Assembly: GCA_963920705.1 (NCBI GenBank)
Contig: CAWUCO010000202.1
Location: 292,970 to 356,969, forward strand
Direction of reading: 5' to 3'
Length of the DNA: 64,000 nt
From: Odiellus spinosus
Taxonomy: Eukaryota > Arthropoda > Arachnida > Opiliones > Phalangiidae
Positions 23,691 through 37,083 of the stretch are shown here, piece by piece. The notes beneath the pieces are model-generated. The model saw only the letters and a list, made by a program, of their open reading frames with translations, was not told the origin of the DNA and searched no databases. The stretch's first letter is position 1. Each line of letters opens with the position of its first letter. A program made the translations under genes and the position numbers.

Positions 23691-25081
23691 TTTTTTTTTT
23701 TCATTGTTGTCTGAATTTAGATTCAAATGATTATGGCTTCAGTTACCATAGGCCTAAAATTCCCATCCTAACGCGTACAATAAAACATTTTCAAAATGGG
23801 TTATTAAAAACCTAGTAGTGAAATAAAAAAAATTTAAATTTTGAATCTCACCTCAAATGAAATGGTTGGATAGCAACAAATCGTAAATATCGGAGGTGAC
23901 TAAGGCGACGGGGACTTCATAGTAACTTCTGGTTGGGTGGCGGGGACCTTAGATTGAGTGGCTTCAGCGGGGGTAACGTATGGGAATATTTCTTAGCCTC
24001 CGCTCTGTTTTGCTATTATTAAGCCTAAGCGGTCGTATCCTCAAGAAATACTTTTGGTGTACATTTGCCAACCTGCCACGATACTGCTTGGACCATTCAC
24101 TTCAACTCCAGTAACATAAACCTTTACTGGTTCACATCCCGACGTCTTTTAAGGCAACGGCCCGCTTAGTCGTTTGACCTGTTCCCTTGTGCAGATTAGA
24201 TTCGCCTGGACACTTTTTTTTCCCGGGTTGATCAGTTGCGGTATCAACGCTCGTCCTGGGGATAAAGTTTATGAAAATTAAAAATAGCTGCGAGTTAATT
24301 GCTATTTATAAAAACATTTGCTGTACTTTCTCATCAATGGTGATGAGCCATCCTAATACGGGACTCGTTAAACCTATTATAAAGATTTTTTCGAATGATG
24401 ATTGTTGGAATTTAAAGTCAGCGTTAGCCCCTTTCACTCCACATTCTAGCCCGCTTATTTGCTTGCGCTAGAGGCTTTTTTTTATTACAAGTTCCATGCT
24501 GGATAAAGGCTTTTAAATTTAAAACATGACACACTCAGTTTTTTAAGTTTTATTCTTCTAAACTTGACGCATAAATGTTCGTTGAAACATTTCTGCTACT
24601 CAATAAAGTGATTATTTCCTAGACTAAGAACGTTGTGAAGCATTAGCTCGCATCCAAGGTGACAATCGCATCGTTTAAAATAAAAATGTTGGCTACTCTA
24701 GGCTTGGAGATTTAAAAAAACTTTTCTTACCTGTCGTACGCGTGATTTGAAATATCCATTTCTATATATTCCATACTATTTTCCGGTAGTTATTCTAAAA
24801 ATAAAATTTTTAATACATTTTTAGAAAAACATATTTTTAAATTAAAATTATTAGTTATCATTGAGAAAATATAGTTGAAATTAAACTTTTATACAGAAAA
24901 GTAACGTGGTATTATATGAAAACTTTATCAAAAATAGCTTTCTTCTCGCGTTCCTTTCATTTTTGCACAAGAGAGAAAAGGTCGACCTCTCCATTTTTTA
25001 GCCATCTAAACGTCAGTCACCCATTCAGTTTTACTCTACAATATTTTTAAGTCTAGGTGGTCCCCTATATATCTCTCCTAC
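23691..25081. other. Stretch without a gene
   Basis: AT-rich. The only open frame (24271-24471, 66 codons) has no recognisable motif. No repeat border was identified. Confidence 0.45.
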
Positions 25082-26279
25082 CATAAGAAAAATAATTACC
25101 ATAGGTAAGACTCGCCCATAGGCGCAATATAAACGGCATTTACCATCCACTCAAAATGTTGAATTTGTATATACCGCCCTTTATCGCGTAATTTATAGGT
25201 ATAAACCAAATCATTACTTATTTTACAAAAGTATAATTAAATAATTTTATTAAAATCTTTAGGGATCTCCGAGTAATTAACGTGATGATTAAAAGTAATT
25301 TCAGAAGCCGATGAAACCCTCCATTGAAGTCTACTACTCCAATGTTCCATATAGCGCTCCTCTCTGTATGGGTAAAATTCCCAATTTTACGTGTTAGAAG
25401 GGGTCCTACTTCATCCCCCCTGCCTACGGAAAATTGGAAATTCTCTCTCTCCACAAACGACGACGTTTTTTGGACGAACTCCAAGGCTGCTAGAGATATT
25501 CGCTCGACGAGCTCCCGCTCCGAAAACATCTACCGTTAGGAGGCGTACGGATCGCGCTTTTTGATAATAACCCATTCAGAGAGGGGTAGACAAGACCCGG
25601 GAGTAATAGACTTCGAAGGAGGGTTTCATCGGCTTCTGGTAATTTTAATACGTATCAAATAAGGCTGTAGTATAGATGTCACTACCGTATAAAAAGTTCA
25701 TTTACAGTCTTATGGTTGAGGTTGCTTCATATAATTTATTATATATTTCAGAACGTTTATGTAGACCTTATTCAAACGCTTTTCTTTAACACGTTAATTT
25801 TTCAGATATTCCGCAAACTAATTAAGTTAAATTAACACTTGCTTTGGATCCCCAACTATCGACTGCTGGGTCTAGCGTAGACTCCGACCCCGCCGATTAC
25901 CTTTTCAATATTTTTGATGCCGCCGCCGATCACAGCTATAAACGCCGCAGCTCATGTCTTACGCCGTCTCAGAGCGCACAGACCGCCGTCGAAAGCAGGA
26001 AAAAAACACGGCCACGGCGGCGTCACGCCGCCCCCGGGGTTTTTTTTTTCGCGCCGTCCGAGTGTAGCTGCCGTATTTACGTGCGCCTCTGCCGCCGCAT
26101 CGGGGCGCTCGAGTCTTTCAGCCCCATTAGAGCGGTTTTTCTCCCTTTTTCCGGTGGTACCTAAATCTCCCACACGGGGGGGGGGGGGTATATGCGCAAG
26201 CGCGCCAAGTTTGGATGGTAAATGCCGTTTATATTGCGCCTATGGGCGAGTCTTACTTATGGTAATTATTTTTCTTATG
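25082..26279. mobile_element. DNA transposon with 68-bp terminal inverted repeats and CTCCTAC duplication
   Basis: Bases 25082-25149 and 26212-26279 are reverse complements with one mismatch (CATAAGAAAAATAATTACCA at the tip). CTCCTAC is repeated directly outside both ends (25075-25081, 26280-26286). A second inverted pair lies inside (25302-25340 and 25600-25639). The right half, ~25840-26200, is abruptly GC-rich, with overlapping open frames in several phases and a run of ~12 G near 26176. None of these frames matches a transposase I know. The 1.2-kb size suggests a non-autonomous element; the near-identical ends suggest it is young. Confidence 0.85.
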
Positions 26280-26286
26280 CTCCTAC

Positions 26287-27006
26287 TTATAATTCGTTAT
26301 GTAAAAACTTCCACTCATTATAAAAGTGGTTTAATATTTTTAAATCGAAATTTATGGTTTGTTCTAAGAGATGTATTTTTACCATAAAAATTATGTATTC
26401 ATACTCCTAATCTAAAGCTATGAACTGAGCCAATGCTTCTAACTCTACACTTATCAGCTCCAATGCTTAACTTCAATTGCACAGATATATAATATAGATT
26501 TCTCATCTAGAGAAGACGAATGTTTCGTACCATAAATTGTATTTTATACAATTTAAATACCATGAGTTAATCTACACGAAAATATTGTACTAGAGGCTCA
26601 AAATAATATAAAATTGCTAAAAATTTCTTTAGATAACCCTGAAACACTATTAATAAAAAAATCTATACGTTATTAGAGTACATTTTTGCCTTTTGGAATA
26701 AATATGCTTCATTTTATTATTATTATTTTTTTTTTTTTTCAAAGCGTCATTTTTCGACTTAGGAAGTAAAGAGCAGAGTCAATTTATATATCAAAAATCA
26801 GCTTGTTTAAGCACCTATTCAAATAAGCTATAAAATAAATAATCGAAGTTTTTCCTCTGGATATTTGTCCTTTGGAATAAAAATGTTTGATTAAGTTTTT
26901 TTCCCAAAGCTTAATTTTTCGTAAAAATCGAAAAATGCGAATATAGTGTCTAAGAAAACTAGCAGAGTCTATTCTTATATCTAAAGAAAGGTTATTTAAG
27001 CACCTG
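26287..27006. other. AT-rich stretch with a diverged direct repeat
   Basis: GCAGAGTC ... TTTAAGCACCT occurs at ~26772-26815 and ~26961-27005. The second copy is interrupted by the MITE starting at 27007. No gene is recognised. Confidence 0.5.
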
Positions 27007-27331
27007 CAGGGTTGCCACAGTTTTTTCAGATTCAAATTCCCTGAATTTTCCAACGATTTCCCCTGACTGATTCAGCTAATACTACAGAATTTTTAACCTT
27101 TTTTTTATATTATTTTGAAATTGCGTTCCACAGACTTTTTGCAAGCATATCATTGTTCTAATCTATACAACTGACACGGTCAGCTTCAAATCATTTCCGC
27201 AGATAATTGTAATTTCCTGCCTTCTTCAAAGATCTTTAAATTAGCTGACTTTTTAAAATATCTTAAAATTCCTTAACTTTTTTGGTTCATTTTCAAATTC
27301 CCTGACTTTTCCCTGACATGTGGAAGCCCTG
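27007..27331. mobile_element. hAT-like MITE (CAGGG ends)
   Basis: It begins CAGGGTTGCCACAG and ends, inverted, CAGGGCTTCCACATG. Both ends carry the phrase CCCTGACTTTTCC or a relative. The surrounding repeat shows the empty site as TTTAAGCACCTATT, and ACCT is present on both sides, but an 8-bp duplication could not be confirmed. Confidence 0.6.
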
Positions 27332-27415
27332 ACCTATTTCAATATGATCTAAAGTAAAAACTCTGAGTTGTTCCTCGAGGGGGGGGGGGGAATCCCAGAG
27401 CCTGACGGTATATTC

Positions 27416-28156
27416 CCATTGCGCCGAATCCCATTAGACCGAATTCCGCCCAAGATTTCGATGAAATTAGCCAAACGGCGGGTTTAATATTCTCCTAAAC
27501 GACCGACGCGATATTCTAACTGACCTCTCGCAAAAAATGAATATATGTATATTTTCTACTCCTCCTGTTTTTTAATAAAGGCGTTTTAATGTATTTTAAG
27601 ACCATTGTATACGTCATTAGATAAGTAGCAAAAATTATAAGAAAGAGTTTGCGGGATATACAAGGGTTTCAAATGTGTACAGTTTCACATTGTCAAAAGT
27701 ATGTTTTTCTGAATTATTGTTAGGCTAGGTTAGGTTAGAATAGGATAGAGGGTTTTTAATATGGAAATTTGAATAGCAAATACCCTAAAATTGCAGTTGA
27801 ATCATTTTTACGCAATGAATATGACCTAAAAATATAAAGAAAAATCGGCAATTTTATTTTTAAAGTTAAATTTCTGTGATTTAAAAATGTTTTGTTATTC
27901 TAAACATTACATTTTGCTTAATAATTTACCAAATATTTGGGTTTAGTGCTCATTTCACTAGGCCATTAAATTATTAAAAGTCAATCAGATTTCTTGCTTC
28001 CAAAGATTGAATCTTTGCGTTCCCGGGAATTTTTTTTAATTCCATCCCAATGGACCGAATCCTAAACCTGGATAGGTGCGGGTTTTTCGGTCGAATGGGA
28101 CAGTCCCATTGGACCGAATGGGAATGCGTTCGGTCCATTGGGATTCGGCGCAATGG
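27416..28156. mobile_element. MITE-like element with 27-bp inverted ends
   Basis: CCATTGCGCCGAATCCCATT (27416) is mirrored by AATGGGATTCGGCGCAATGG-type sequence ending at 28156, ~24 of 27 bases matching. The right end contains further internal copies of GGACCGAATCC and TCCCATTGGACCGAAT. Related phrases occur at ~46090-46200. It is non-coding; GGTTAGGTTAG occurs at ~27727. Confidence 0.65.
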
Positions 28157-29260
28157 AACTGAAGCTAGTCTGACCCCCAAATGACCCGTAGTTAAAAATT
28201 AACGAAAAAAGATATTCGGATTCTACGCTACAAATATTCTATAAATGATAAATTCCATAAAATTATAAATACCCAAAGGTATGACTCAAATTTATGTTTA
28301 GGGGACTCAAATTTATGTTTAGGGGTACGAAAACGAACTTTCGCAGAGGTCGAAAACGTGGGGTACTTTCAAAATGCTATAATTCCTCAACCAATCAATA
28401 TTTATCGCTCAAAACCAACCAATTGGCCACAATTTGGTGTGTCTAAAATTTCATGATGATCAGTCGACCCATGGTGGGGACCGTGCCTATCAGTCTTGTA
28501 TTGATTCATACGTTAATTTAAACTTATATATAATCTTAACCTTTTCACACTCGTTCTTCCACGAGTTCTGAGGAGCGACTGTTAGCTTTTTAAACTGGTT
28601 TTTAGTTAAGCGCAATAGGTTTGTTCACGCACCGTGACGGTATGTACCAATACTGTTGTAACGGCCAGGTGGTCTTACCCAACTTGCTCACGCACGTGAC
28701 TCCTCTCTGAAGAACCTCTAAGGTATTCAGTACTCAGTAGCAAGCTAGTCAATTCAGTCATTGCCAATTAGTAAACCCTAGTCACTCTGAGGAGATTAAA
28801 TCGTAAGCAATAAAGAACGAATTGAATACTGGAACAATGGTGAGCGACATGTTTTTTTATTACTAAATTCCCACAAAAGGATAATACCTCCTTCGCATGC
28901 GGTAAATTATAGAACCGTTTAAGCCTTGGTTCGTTACAAATGGTGGCTTCAAACAATTTGAAGAAGCAGACGAAAGTCAATTTAGGCGCAAAACTAGATG
29001 TTGCAATTATAAGGCAAGCTTAGGCTTCAGTGATAAACATAATGTATCACAAGAAGATTCAGTAATGTTTTCTTGTCCTAAAATTCAAAATCGGGAACCT
29101 TTTATAAAGTCCTTCCCCCCATGGGCCGCCCATCTGCTTCTTCAAATTGTCGTCTGCTTCTTCAAATTGTTTGAAGCCTTGGATGGTCTGTTAATAAAGG
29201 ATCGTTTTTAGCTTAATTTAATTACTTAATTTTAAAGGTATATTTTAATAGTTCATAAGG
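28157..29260. other. Leader-like region before Gypsy, no gene
   Basis: ~28540-28940 has LTR-like features (AATAAAGAACG near 28811 and a TTACAAATGGTGGC phrase near 28935 that could be the LTR end and primer site). No partner LTR was found downstream, so this stays unproven. A 27-base inverted repeat of the TTCAAACAATTTGAAG phrase lies at ~28948-28975 and ~29142-29175. Confidence 0.4.
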
Positions 29261-32200
29261 ATGGAACCATTATTTATAATACAGTATTGGATTCAGGATT
29301 ATTTAATGCATTACTGGTTTGCTGGTATTAAACTATCAATCTTGTTACCAACCTGGGTTTATTACAGTTTTGTAATCTTCTGGATTTGCTTTTGGGGTCG
29401 CTTTTTGGCTCGATTATTTCTATCTATTAGACCACAGAGTGTTTTCTGGAAGTTATTTGAAGGATTTTGTCAGTTGAATTTATCCCTTTTGGGTCATATA
29501 TGGCAGGCTTTTATGTTAATATTGGCATGCTTATATTGGGTTGTTCAATTTGGAGTTATATATATTATCGGAGATCCTGCGCTGGTATGGGGTCGGTTGC
29601 GACCGCAGCTCCCCGTATTAGCGAGTGTTCCTCTTCAACCGCAAATTACTACAACTATTCCGGTTGGATCGGTCCCAGCGCAATCTTCGCATATTCCAGT
29701 AAACAACTCGTTGGGACATCCTACTATTTAGCCAGTATTACCTGCAACTGCAATACCTGACCGAGGGGTAAATTGGACGGAAAATGTACCTACTAACCCC
29801 TTTGAGTGTATGGATCGTCAGTCGACAGCGTCAGGTCACTCAATTTTACGCACAACCCAGGAGCCTGTTGCTTCTAAATTTATTAGACTAACAGATGGAA
29901 GTTATATTCCAGAATATCCGGAATCGTTTCAATCCCAGATCCATAACCAAAGGTGGTCGGGTTTTAATTCTAATACGGTTAAGATCTCGTGTCCTACGTT
30001 TGAAGGAAAAGATACCGAAAACCCTAGTGTCTTTTTGGACACTTTGCAAAGTTATATTGAACTCAAGGGTGTACCCCCAGAACATCTACGAGTTCTTTTA
30101 CGACAAGTATTTAATGGAAGGGCCGAGGCTTGGTTCACTACATTATAGGCTCAGGTACAATTTCTGGGAAACGTTCTATAAAGGGTTTGAGGAACAGTAT
30201 CTCTCCGAAGATCGGGATCGGAATATCCGGGCAGTTTCAATGGGGACAAAGCAGGGTTCTAAGGATATTGCTACAGGATTTTCAGTATCGATTCGCCCAA
30301 ATTAACCAAACATTACGTCACCCGTACGATGAAAGAGAATTTTTAAATATGTTATTGATGAATTTAACAGAGCGTTATCGCAGGCTGATTTCTCCTAAAT
30401 GGTGCCGTACCCTAACACAGTTTGAGGAGGAAGCTCGACGTCTTACCGTTATGGAGGAAAATAGGTCTCCTTATACTCAGTATGCCACTACATCACCAAC
30501 GACGTGGGCCCGTTCCCAAGATGTTCGTAACCCCCGTAATTGTTTCCGATGTAATGGCTCGGATCATTTTCAAGCGGAATGCCCCTTTAGAAGCAGTACT
30601 GGACATAATATCACTGAAACTGGGCGGGACGAATTGTCGAGAAGTACATCTCCTCTAGTTACTCGGGGACGAGGCTCGTATCAAAATCAACCAAGAAAAC
30701 GAAGATCAGGCGGTCGAGGACAACAACAGCGTCTACCTAATCCACTCATAACACCTCCGGCGTCGGAAAACCAGCCTAGCGATCGAAGGTAACAGGGTAT
30801 CGATCTCGCCGTAAGTACCAATCCCCTGTGACTTTTGCATCAGGATCTGGTTGGGGTGTTAAGATAAGAATGAATGATGTAACAGATTTAGCTTTTTCAG
30901 ATTGTGGATCAAACCATTGTTTTATTAGTGTTAAATATTTGAAGAACCCAAAATTGGCCCATAAGATGACCCGTTATCGAGATATGGGTGCAACCAGTTA
31001 TGTCGAAGATGTACCCTTAGTTGGAAGAATTCGGCTTCCTGTTTGTTTAGAAAATAACCTTGATATGGGGGAACTGGATTTTGAGGTCCTGGAATACTCA
31101 CCTTACAATCTTATACTTGGAACCAATTATTTAAAAAATCGTAAGGTTATCACAGATTGGGGAAATGATGTCATGACTATCGAGCATAAATCTGTTCCGA
31201 TGTATGACATGCCAGAACCACACCAAACCCTGGAAATAATGCCAGATACCATTGTCGGTCAAGTTGAATCCAGCATTGGGTGGACGGTACTTCCTGAAGA
31301 AAGGGACGCACTACTAGAGCTATTGAAACAATACCCGGATGTAGTTACTGATAGAACAGGGCCAAGCATAAATTAAAAGTGGATCCGGATGCGGGACCCG
31401 AGCTGGGCCGTCAACTAAAAAGGTAATTGAAGATCAAATTGAGGAAATGCTCCAGTTGGGTGTAATCGTACCATCGGAAAGTCCTTATGCAAGTCCGGTA
31501 GTCATAGTTAATAAGAAAGATGGGGGAAAGCGTTTTTGTGTGGATTATCGTAAATTGAACCTGATTACGCAAAGTGATCTTTACCCCTTGCCTATTATCG
31601 ATGATTTGCTCGATACTATGATTCAACCGAAATATATCTCGAAATTCGATCTTCGAGCTGGGTATTGGGAAGTTCCAATGGATCCACAGAGTGCCAAGTA
31701 TACAGCATTTGTATCCCACCGAGGAAAGTTTCATTTCAAGGTTAGGCCTTTCGGTCTCAAAAACACCCCCTCCACCTTTCAAAGGCTTATGGACAGGGTT
31801 TTACGTCATGGAAAACATTTGGGAATTGTTGTCTATTTGGATGACATTATTACCTCAAAGACCTGGGCTGAACACTTGCAGGCTATGAAATATGTTCTAG
31901 ATCGACTTCGACAAGCTGGTCTAACGTTGAAACTTTCTATATGTGATATTGCTTGCGACGAGGTAAAACTCTTGGGCTATAAGGTTTCCCGCGAAGGTAT
32001 TTCTATAGACGAGGACAAAGTGCAGTAGATTCGAAATTTCAAGGCTCCGCGTAATTGGTCCGAATTAAGTACCTTCTTGGGTATGGTCAAATGGCACGCG
32101 AAATCTATTCCACACAGGACGGATATTATCGCCCCACTTCAAAAATTATGCAAGAAGGATGCAGTTTGGGAATGGGGAAATCATCAACAAGAATCTTTTA

Positions 32201-34477
32201 CCAATATTAAGAATAGGATAGCGGATGCTGTCTGCTTACATGTACCAGATCCTCAAACAGAATTTATCCTGACTACGGACGCAAGCGATTACGCTGTGGG
32301 CGCTATGCAATCCCAAATACAGGATAACCAGGAAGTCCCGTTGGCCTATTATAGTAGATCTTTTCAAGGGGCAGAAGCAAATTATAGTATACCTGAAAAG
32401 GAATGCCTCGCTATTGTGAAATCTATTGCAAAGATCCATCATTATTTGGAGGGACAACACTTCGCGGTAGTAACAGACCACCAAGCTTTGACTTGGCTAT
32501 TTAGCCTTCGTAATCAGAAAAGTAAATTACTCAGATGGGCTATTGAACTGCAAGAATACAATTTCGATGTCGTTCATTGTGCCGGTAAAGCTAATAGGGT
32601 CGCTGACGCATTATCTAGACCCGTACGGGATCTTGGAAAGGAGAACGCTGTTCCCATAAAGACCTTCCTAGCGGCCTTTTTGGCTGATGACCAACACCAA
32701 GTGGAACCGATAACAGATCGTGATCTTCGCCAGGCTCAAGAAAATGATCCTATATGGTCACCTATATTGTTGAATCTCCGAGCCGGTAGGGATCATGCTC
32801 TCTACGTTTTACAGAATGATATTATTTATAGGAAGAGTACTGCTCATAAAGGATTGAAACGAGTCCTTCCTGCAGCTTTGCATGACAGACTGTTTGATCT
32901 TTACCATAATCATCCTATTTCCGGACATCGTGGAGGTTTGGCCACAGAACGACGAATTTTGGGACGTTTTTATTTTCCTAATTTTCGCCCTCTCATACGG
33001 AAGTATGTCAGGAACTGCTTAATTTGTCAACAGTAGAAGTCCAGGAATACGCAAACACCTGGAAAAATGATTTCTAATACATCCTCTTATGGTACGAACC
33101 AGCTTATTGGGATCGATATGATGGGGCCGCTTCCGTTAACACAATATCAGAATCGTTTTTTGGTCGTCATTGTGGACTATTTTACTAAATATGTCGAGAT
33201 CTTTGCCGTACGAAATATTACGGCGATGACCATTGGTAACATTCTTGTACAATGTGTCTCGTCATGGCTCACCGGAAGCAATATGTTCCGATAATGGTCC
33301 CCAATTTACTTCGGCACTATGGCATCACCTATGTTGTATGCTGAAGATTAAACATGTGTTGGCTCCTCTGACTCTCCCGCCAGGGTGTATGGTCCGGTTC
33401 CCCACCCCCTCGATGGGTCCCTCATACAAGTGGAAGATACGGCGGTAGAACATGATTCGGTAGAGGAGGATTCTAGGTCTTCTTCAACCATTTGCTGTTG
33501 GATTTGTTCGGGACGTAGTTAAAAGAAAAGCACCTATAGGCAACCTTACTCACGCCGTTTCTTATAAATTATTACATTGTGATGGGCGGTTGGTTTCCGT
33601 ACGCTCTTTTCCCGATGTGGATCGGTTTCTCTTTCAGTATCCCGAGTATTCAACTTCGCTCTCTAAAGATTATTTTTTGTTTAAACCTACACCCATCTCA
33701 GGTGCCCCTACGGTATAAGAGAGGTTTAGGGACGCTGGCCAGATGTAATGGGCCGATATTATTGATATTGTATACATTAATGACAATTTTTCTTGATAGT
33801 GGTTTACGGTTTTGGTTGGCCCTCGACGGGTACAAATAAAAGCAGAGGTATCCGAATGTTCCAATACCACCTTGGTTCCTCTTCTGGAAGGCGTTAGTTT
33901 TCGTTCAGTCGACGCCCAGGGATTACAAGCAACGTACGGTGGTCTTGAAGATGTAGTAGTGGAAGAGGGATACGTTCGATTGGAGTCGCCAGTGAAAGGA
34001 AATTATAAAATAATTTATGCAGGCTTCTATAAGCCAGACGAAAAGGCGTATGTCTCCTTGGAAAGAGAAACGTTTAATATCATCACTGGTAGGAAAGGGA
34101 CCAGTACGGATGGACAGTTACTCTTCACCATAACCAATCCAGCACCTCATCCTACTAAACAGGGTAAGCGACCATTAAGGTACTCTGAGCAGAGGCCTCG
34201 TCGTCAACCAGTTAGAAAAGAAAATATGGCACCTAATCAGGGGCTTCGTAGTCAACCAATCAGACCTCGTAGTCAATCTGTGCTAGAACAACCTACCGTG
34301 ATCAATTGTTATAGATATGGTGGACACGGTCATCGTGTCCGGAAGTGCACCTGCCCTCGACGCGTACCGCGCACGAATCATCAACGATTGGCGCATGGAT
34401 TTGGACGTATCTTCGTAACAGAGTTGCCAGTACCAGCTGCCTTTCTGCCTCGTCGACGTGACGAACTTTATTTATAG
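29261..34477 (+). mobile_element. Ty3/Gypsy LTR retrotransposon (fossil)
   Basis: Parts in order: a hydrophobic ORF with three to four membrane-like segments (29261-29731); Gag (~29810-30790) with knuckle CFRCNGSDHFQAEC; protease-like region (~30830-31200); RT (~31430-32030; VYLDDI box); RNase H (~32260-32640; TTDASDYAVGA, TDHQALTWL); integrase zinc finger (~32880-33035; HPISGHRGG, CLICQQ); integrase core (~33100-33340; GIDMMGPLP, CSDNGPQFTSALW). A further ORF (33812-34477) follows with a zinc-knuckle-like motif near 34310. It is broken in about six to eight places. LTRs are not securely seen, so age is not estimated. Confidence 0.9.
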
Positions 34478-35074
34478 ATTTGCATAATACCTTGTAACCG
34501 TTTCCCGTACGGAATCCCTCTGTTTGGCGGGATTAGGAACGAGTACAGCTATGTAACCCAACACTTAGTTCTACCCCTTCCTTTGTTTTAAATTTTATTT
34601 TATTCTAATGTGAACGACTTACCCCTGTTTCGTCTTGATCACTTGATGTACTTGAACTTATATCTTTAAAGATTCGAGGCATGGTAGGATTTAACAAAAT
34701 GGAAATTAACGCGAATCGTCGACCGACAAAAGTTTTTTCCTTTACTTAGGGCCTATAGTTTTAAGAATCCAAAAAATGTTTAGAGAGACAACCCTTTCGC
34801 CTCATCCTATGGAGATCCAAAACTCTTCTGCCTGAACTTTTTTGAACTCTCAAAATTATTAACTTTTTTTTTTTTTTTCTCTGCAACGGGCGCCACACCG
34901 CGAATAAATTTGACCCGTTCTCGGGTACGTTTTTTCGGGTAGATCTTGGTGATATGGGGTTTTATTTAGGGCGAGACATCAGAAAATTATATTTTGTTTA
35001 AAGTTGGGATAGTTTAGGGGCAAAATTCGGCTAGCGTGTGGGGCGTCCGTTGCATTCTCCCCCGCAAAATTTTG
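34478..35074. other. Stretch between two Gypsy elements, no gene
   Basis: It may contain an LTR of either neighbour, but no repeat partner was found. It includes a T-run near 34865-34880. Confidence 0.45.
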
Positions 35075-36552
35075 TTATGGAAAAATATGATACATGAGTT
35101 TGTAACAAAATAATAGTTTGTTGAAATCTTTGGAAAGTTCGTTAAATCGATTGAGCTGGGGCTCCTCCACTAGGTGGGTCTCGTGGATTACGCTCCAATC
35201 CTCTTGCTTCGAAGGGTAGCGTCTTCTTCGTTTCATCTCTTCGAGGCGGCTTTTTCTGTAAAATTTTTGGGGACACCACGTGGCAAAGTGTTTCCCAAAC
35301 ACTCCACATTCTACGCATGGTTGGTCTTTTCCTGGTGGTCGAACTATTGGCCAACCTTGATGTGTTTACGGGATACCAACAGGCTTCTTCCCGTCTAGTC
35401 ATATTTGGCCAAGCGATGGGAAAAAATGCTCTTCCCAGAGGAGCCGTTACTTGTAAAGGTGGTGGAGTTCGTCTGTCTTCTAGTGATACTTCAATCGTTT
35501 TATTATAGGGGACGGGGAGTATTCCATACGCCGTAATCGGGAGAGAATCAAAATTTGATGAAATATTTTGTCTATAATGTTGGCGAGAGGAAGTGACGAT
35601 TTGTTGTCCCATAGATTGAATTGATCTTGAAGGCGTCAGAGAGGATGTTGTTAATTTTGCTATAATAGTGGTGTTTGGAACAAATAGATTAATACTCATT
35701 ATTTATCACGGTAAATTATAGTGTTAAAAGGTTAAAAAGTTTACGAAGATGACACGTGATTAGTAAAATAAAAACAGAATTTTATTTAAAATTGATGGTG
35801 GTGTTTGGATCTTGGATAGAATCTTGGTTCTCTGGGGGTCCCATCAGAATAGTTCCGGTAACCATCGTTGGGCCTTCATTTGGGGAGTTTTCGTCATTCG
35901 TGAAGATGGTGTATTGCATGGGAAGTCTAGTAGTTAATAGCCGGACATCGCTACATTGAAGAGCTTTAGGATGTTCGGACGGTTCACTTCTTCGTGGTAA
36001 CTTAAATTCAGGACTCTGTGATTTTGACCGTTCCCATTCCAAGAGAGAGGTCTCTTCTGTCGCCTTTGGTCCGCTTACTGGTTGTTTAGAAATTACAATA
36101 TTTTTAATTTCACGATCTGGAGATATTCTCAATTTTTCTGGGCCTAAGCGGACTTTTGGCCTGACGGAATGTTCTGGATTAATTGACGGGTGTTGAACTG
36201 CAGTCATTCTTTGGAAACTTAGGTCACTTGAAGAATTTTGTAAGGGTCGTACGGTTCCTTCCTCTGCATTTATAGAAGGTAATTCGTTTACCGAAGTAGA
36301 AGTTCCTGGGCGTTATATTTCTATATTCTCTGTAACGTGGGAGGTTCCTTTAATTTTTCTCGAGGGTTCCTCTTCTTCAAAAGGAATAGTTTCCCGACTG
36401 GATGAGTATACTTTCGGTGATGCTTGGAGAGGGTAATCTGGAGGAATTTCTCCTAAGAAGTCGGCCTCCCTTTTTTTTTCCTTCCTTGAGGTCATCCGTT
36501 CCTTTAACAAACTCTGGGTCTTGTTATAGGTAGCAATGACGACACAAGGCAA
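35075..36552 (-). other. Coding-like region behind the minus-strand Gypsy (fossil, unassigned)
   Basis: Several minus-strand open stretches rich in Pro, Ser and charged residues lie here, downstream of the integrase of the next element. A C-x2-C-x4-H-x4-C zinc knuckle (CVECGVFGKHFATWC) is near 35270-35316. It may be a third ORF of that Gypsy element, comparable to 33812-34477 in the plus-strand element, or the Gag end of another copy. It is broken in a few places. Confidence 0.45.
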
Positions 36553-37083
36553 ATTAAAGCACGGTAAGTTTATTGACTTCAGTTAAACATCTAGCGCGAG
36601 AGAGTGAGTGCTCCTCTCGATTGTTATCAGTTTTTATACTTAATCTAATATATTTTTCATCTTCTTTATTACCGCCACTTATCTTTTAGTCTATTTTAAG
36701 TCTATTGTTTAAAGATCTATTTACATATTTAAAGTGCTATTTACATGTCTATATTCAAGAGCTAGTTACATATATAAAATCTTTCTTTTCCCCTATAATA
36801 ATGTTCATTTTTGTTTTCCATCCATCCTTCCCTCCATGGCATTAGTAGTCATTAGGGTAGCGTGCAGGCGGCTTGATGTTGTTTCGTGTTCTAGTGCTTC
36901 GTCCCGGTATGAAATCTCTGACATTAAATGGCGGTGTGGTTTCTGATCGATCTTCAAACTCCTCTATAGGCATTCCGATGTCTAAATCCCATGGAAGCCT
37001 GGGTTCTCGTCCCATATTCAAGTAAAATGGAGAACGTCTTGTGGTGTCGTGAGGAGTGGAGTTTATAGCAAAAGCTAATGAAT
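36553..37083. other. Stretch without a gene
   Basis: It contains GTCAATAAACTTACCGTGC on the minus strand (~36564), a polyadenylation-like signal that might belong to an LTR. No LTR partner was found. Confidence 0.4.

Noticed and set aside
25844-26387. Overlapping GC-rich open frames (106 and 157 codons)
   Set aside because: Two phases are open at once, there is no known domain, and they lie in a non-autonomous element; treated as compositional.
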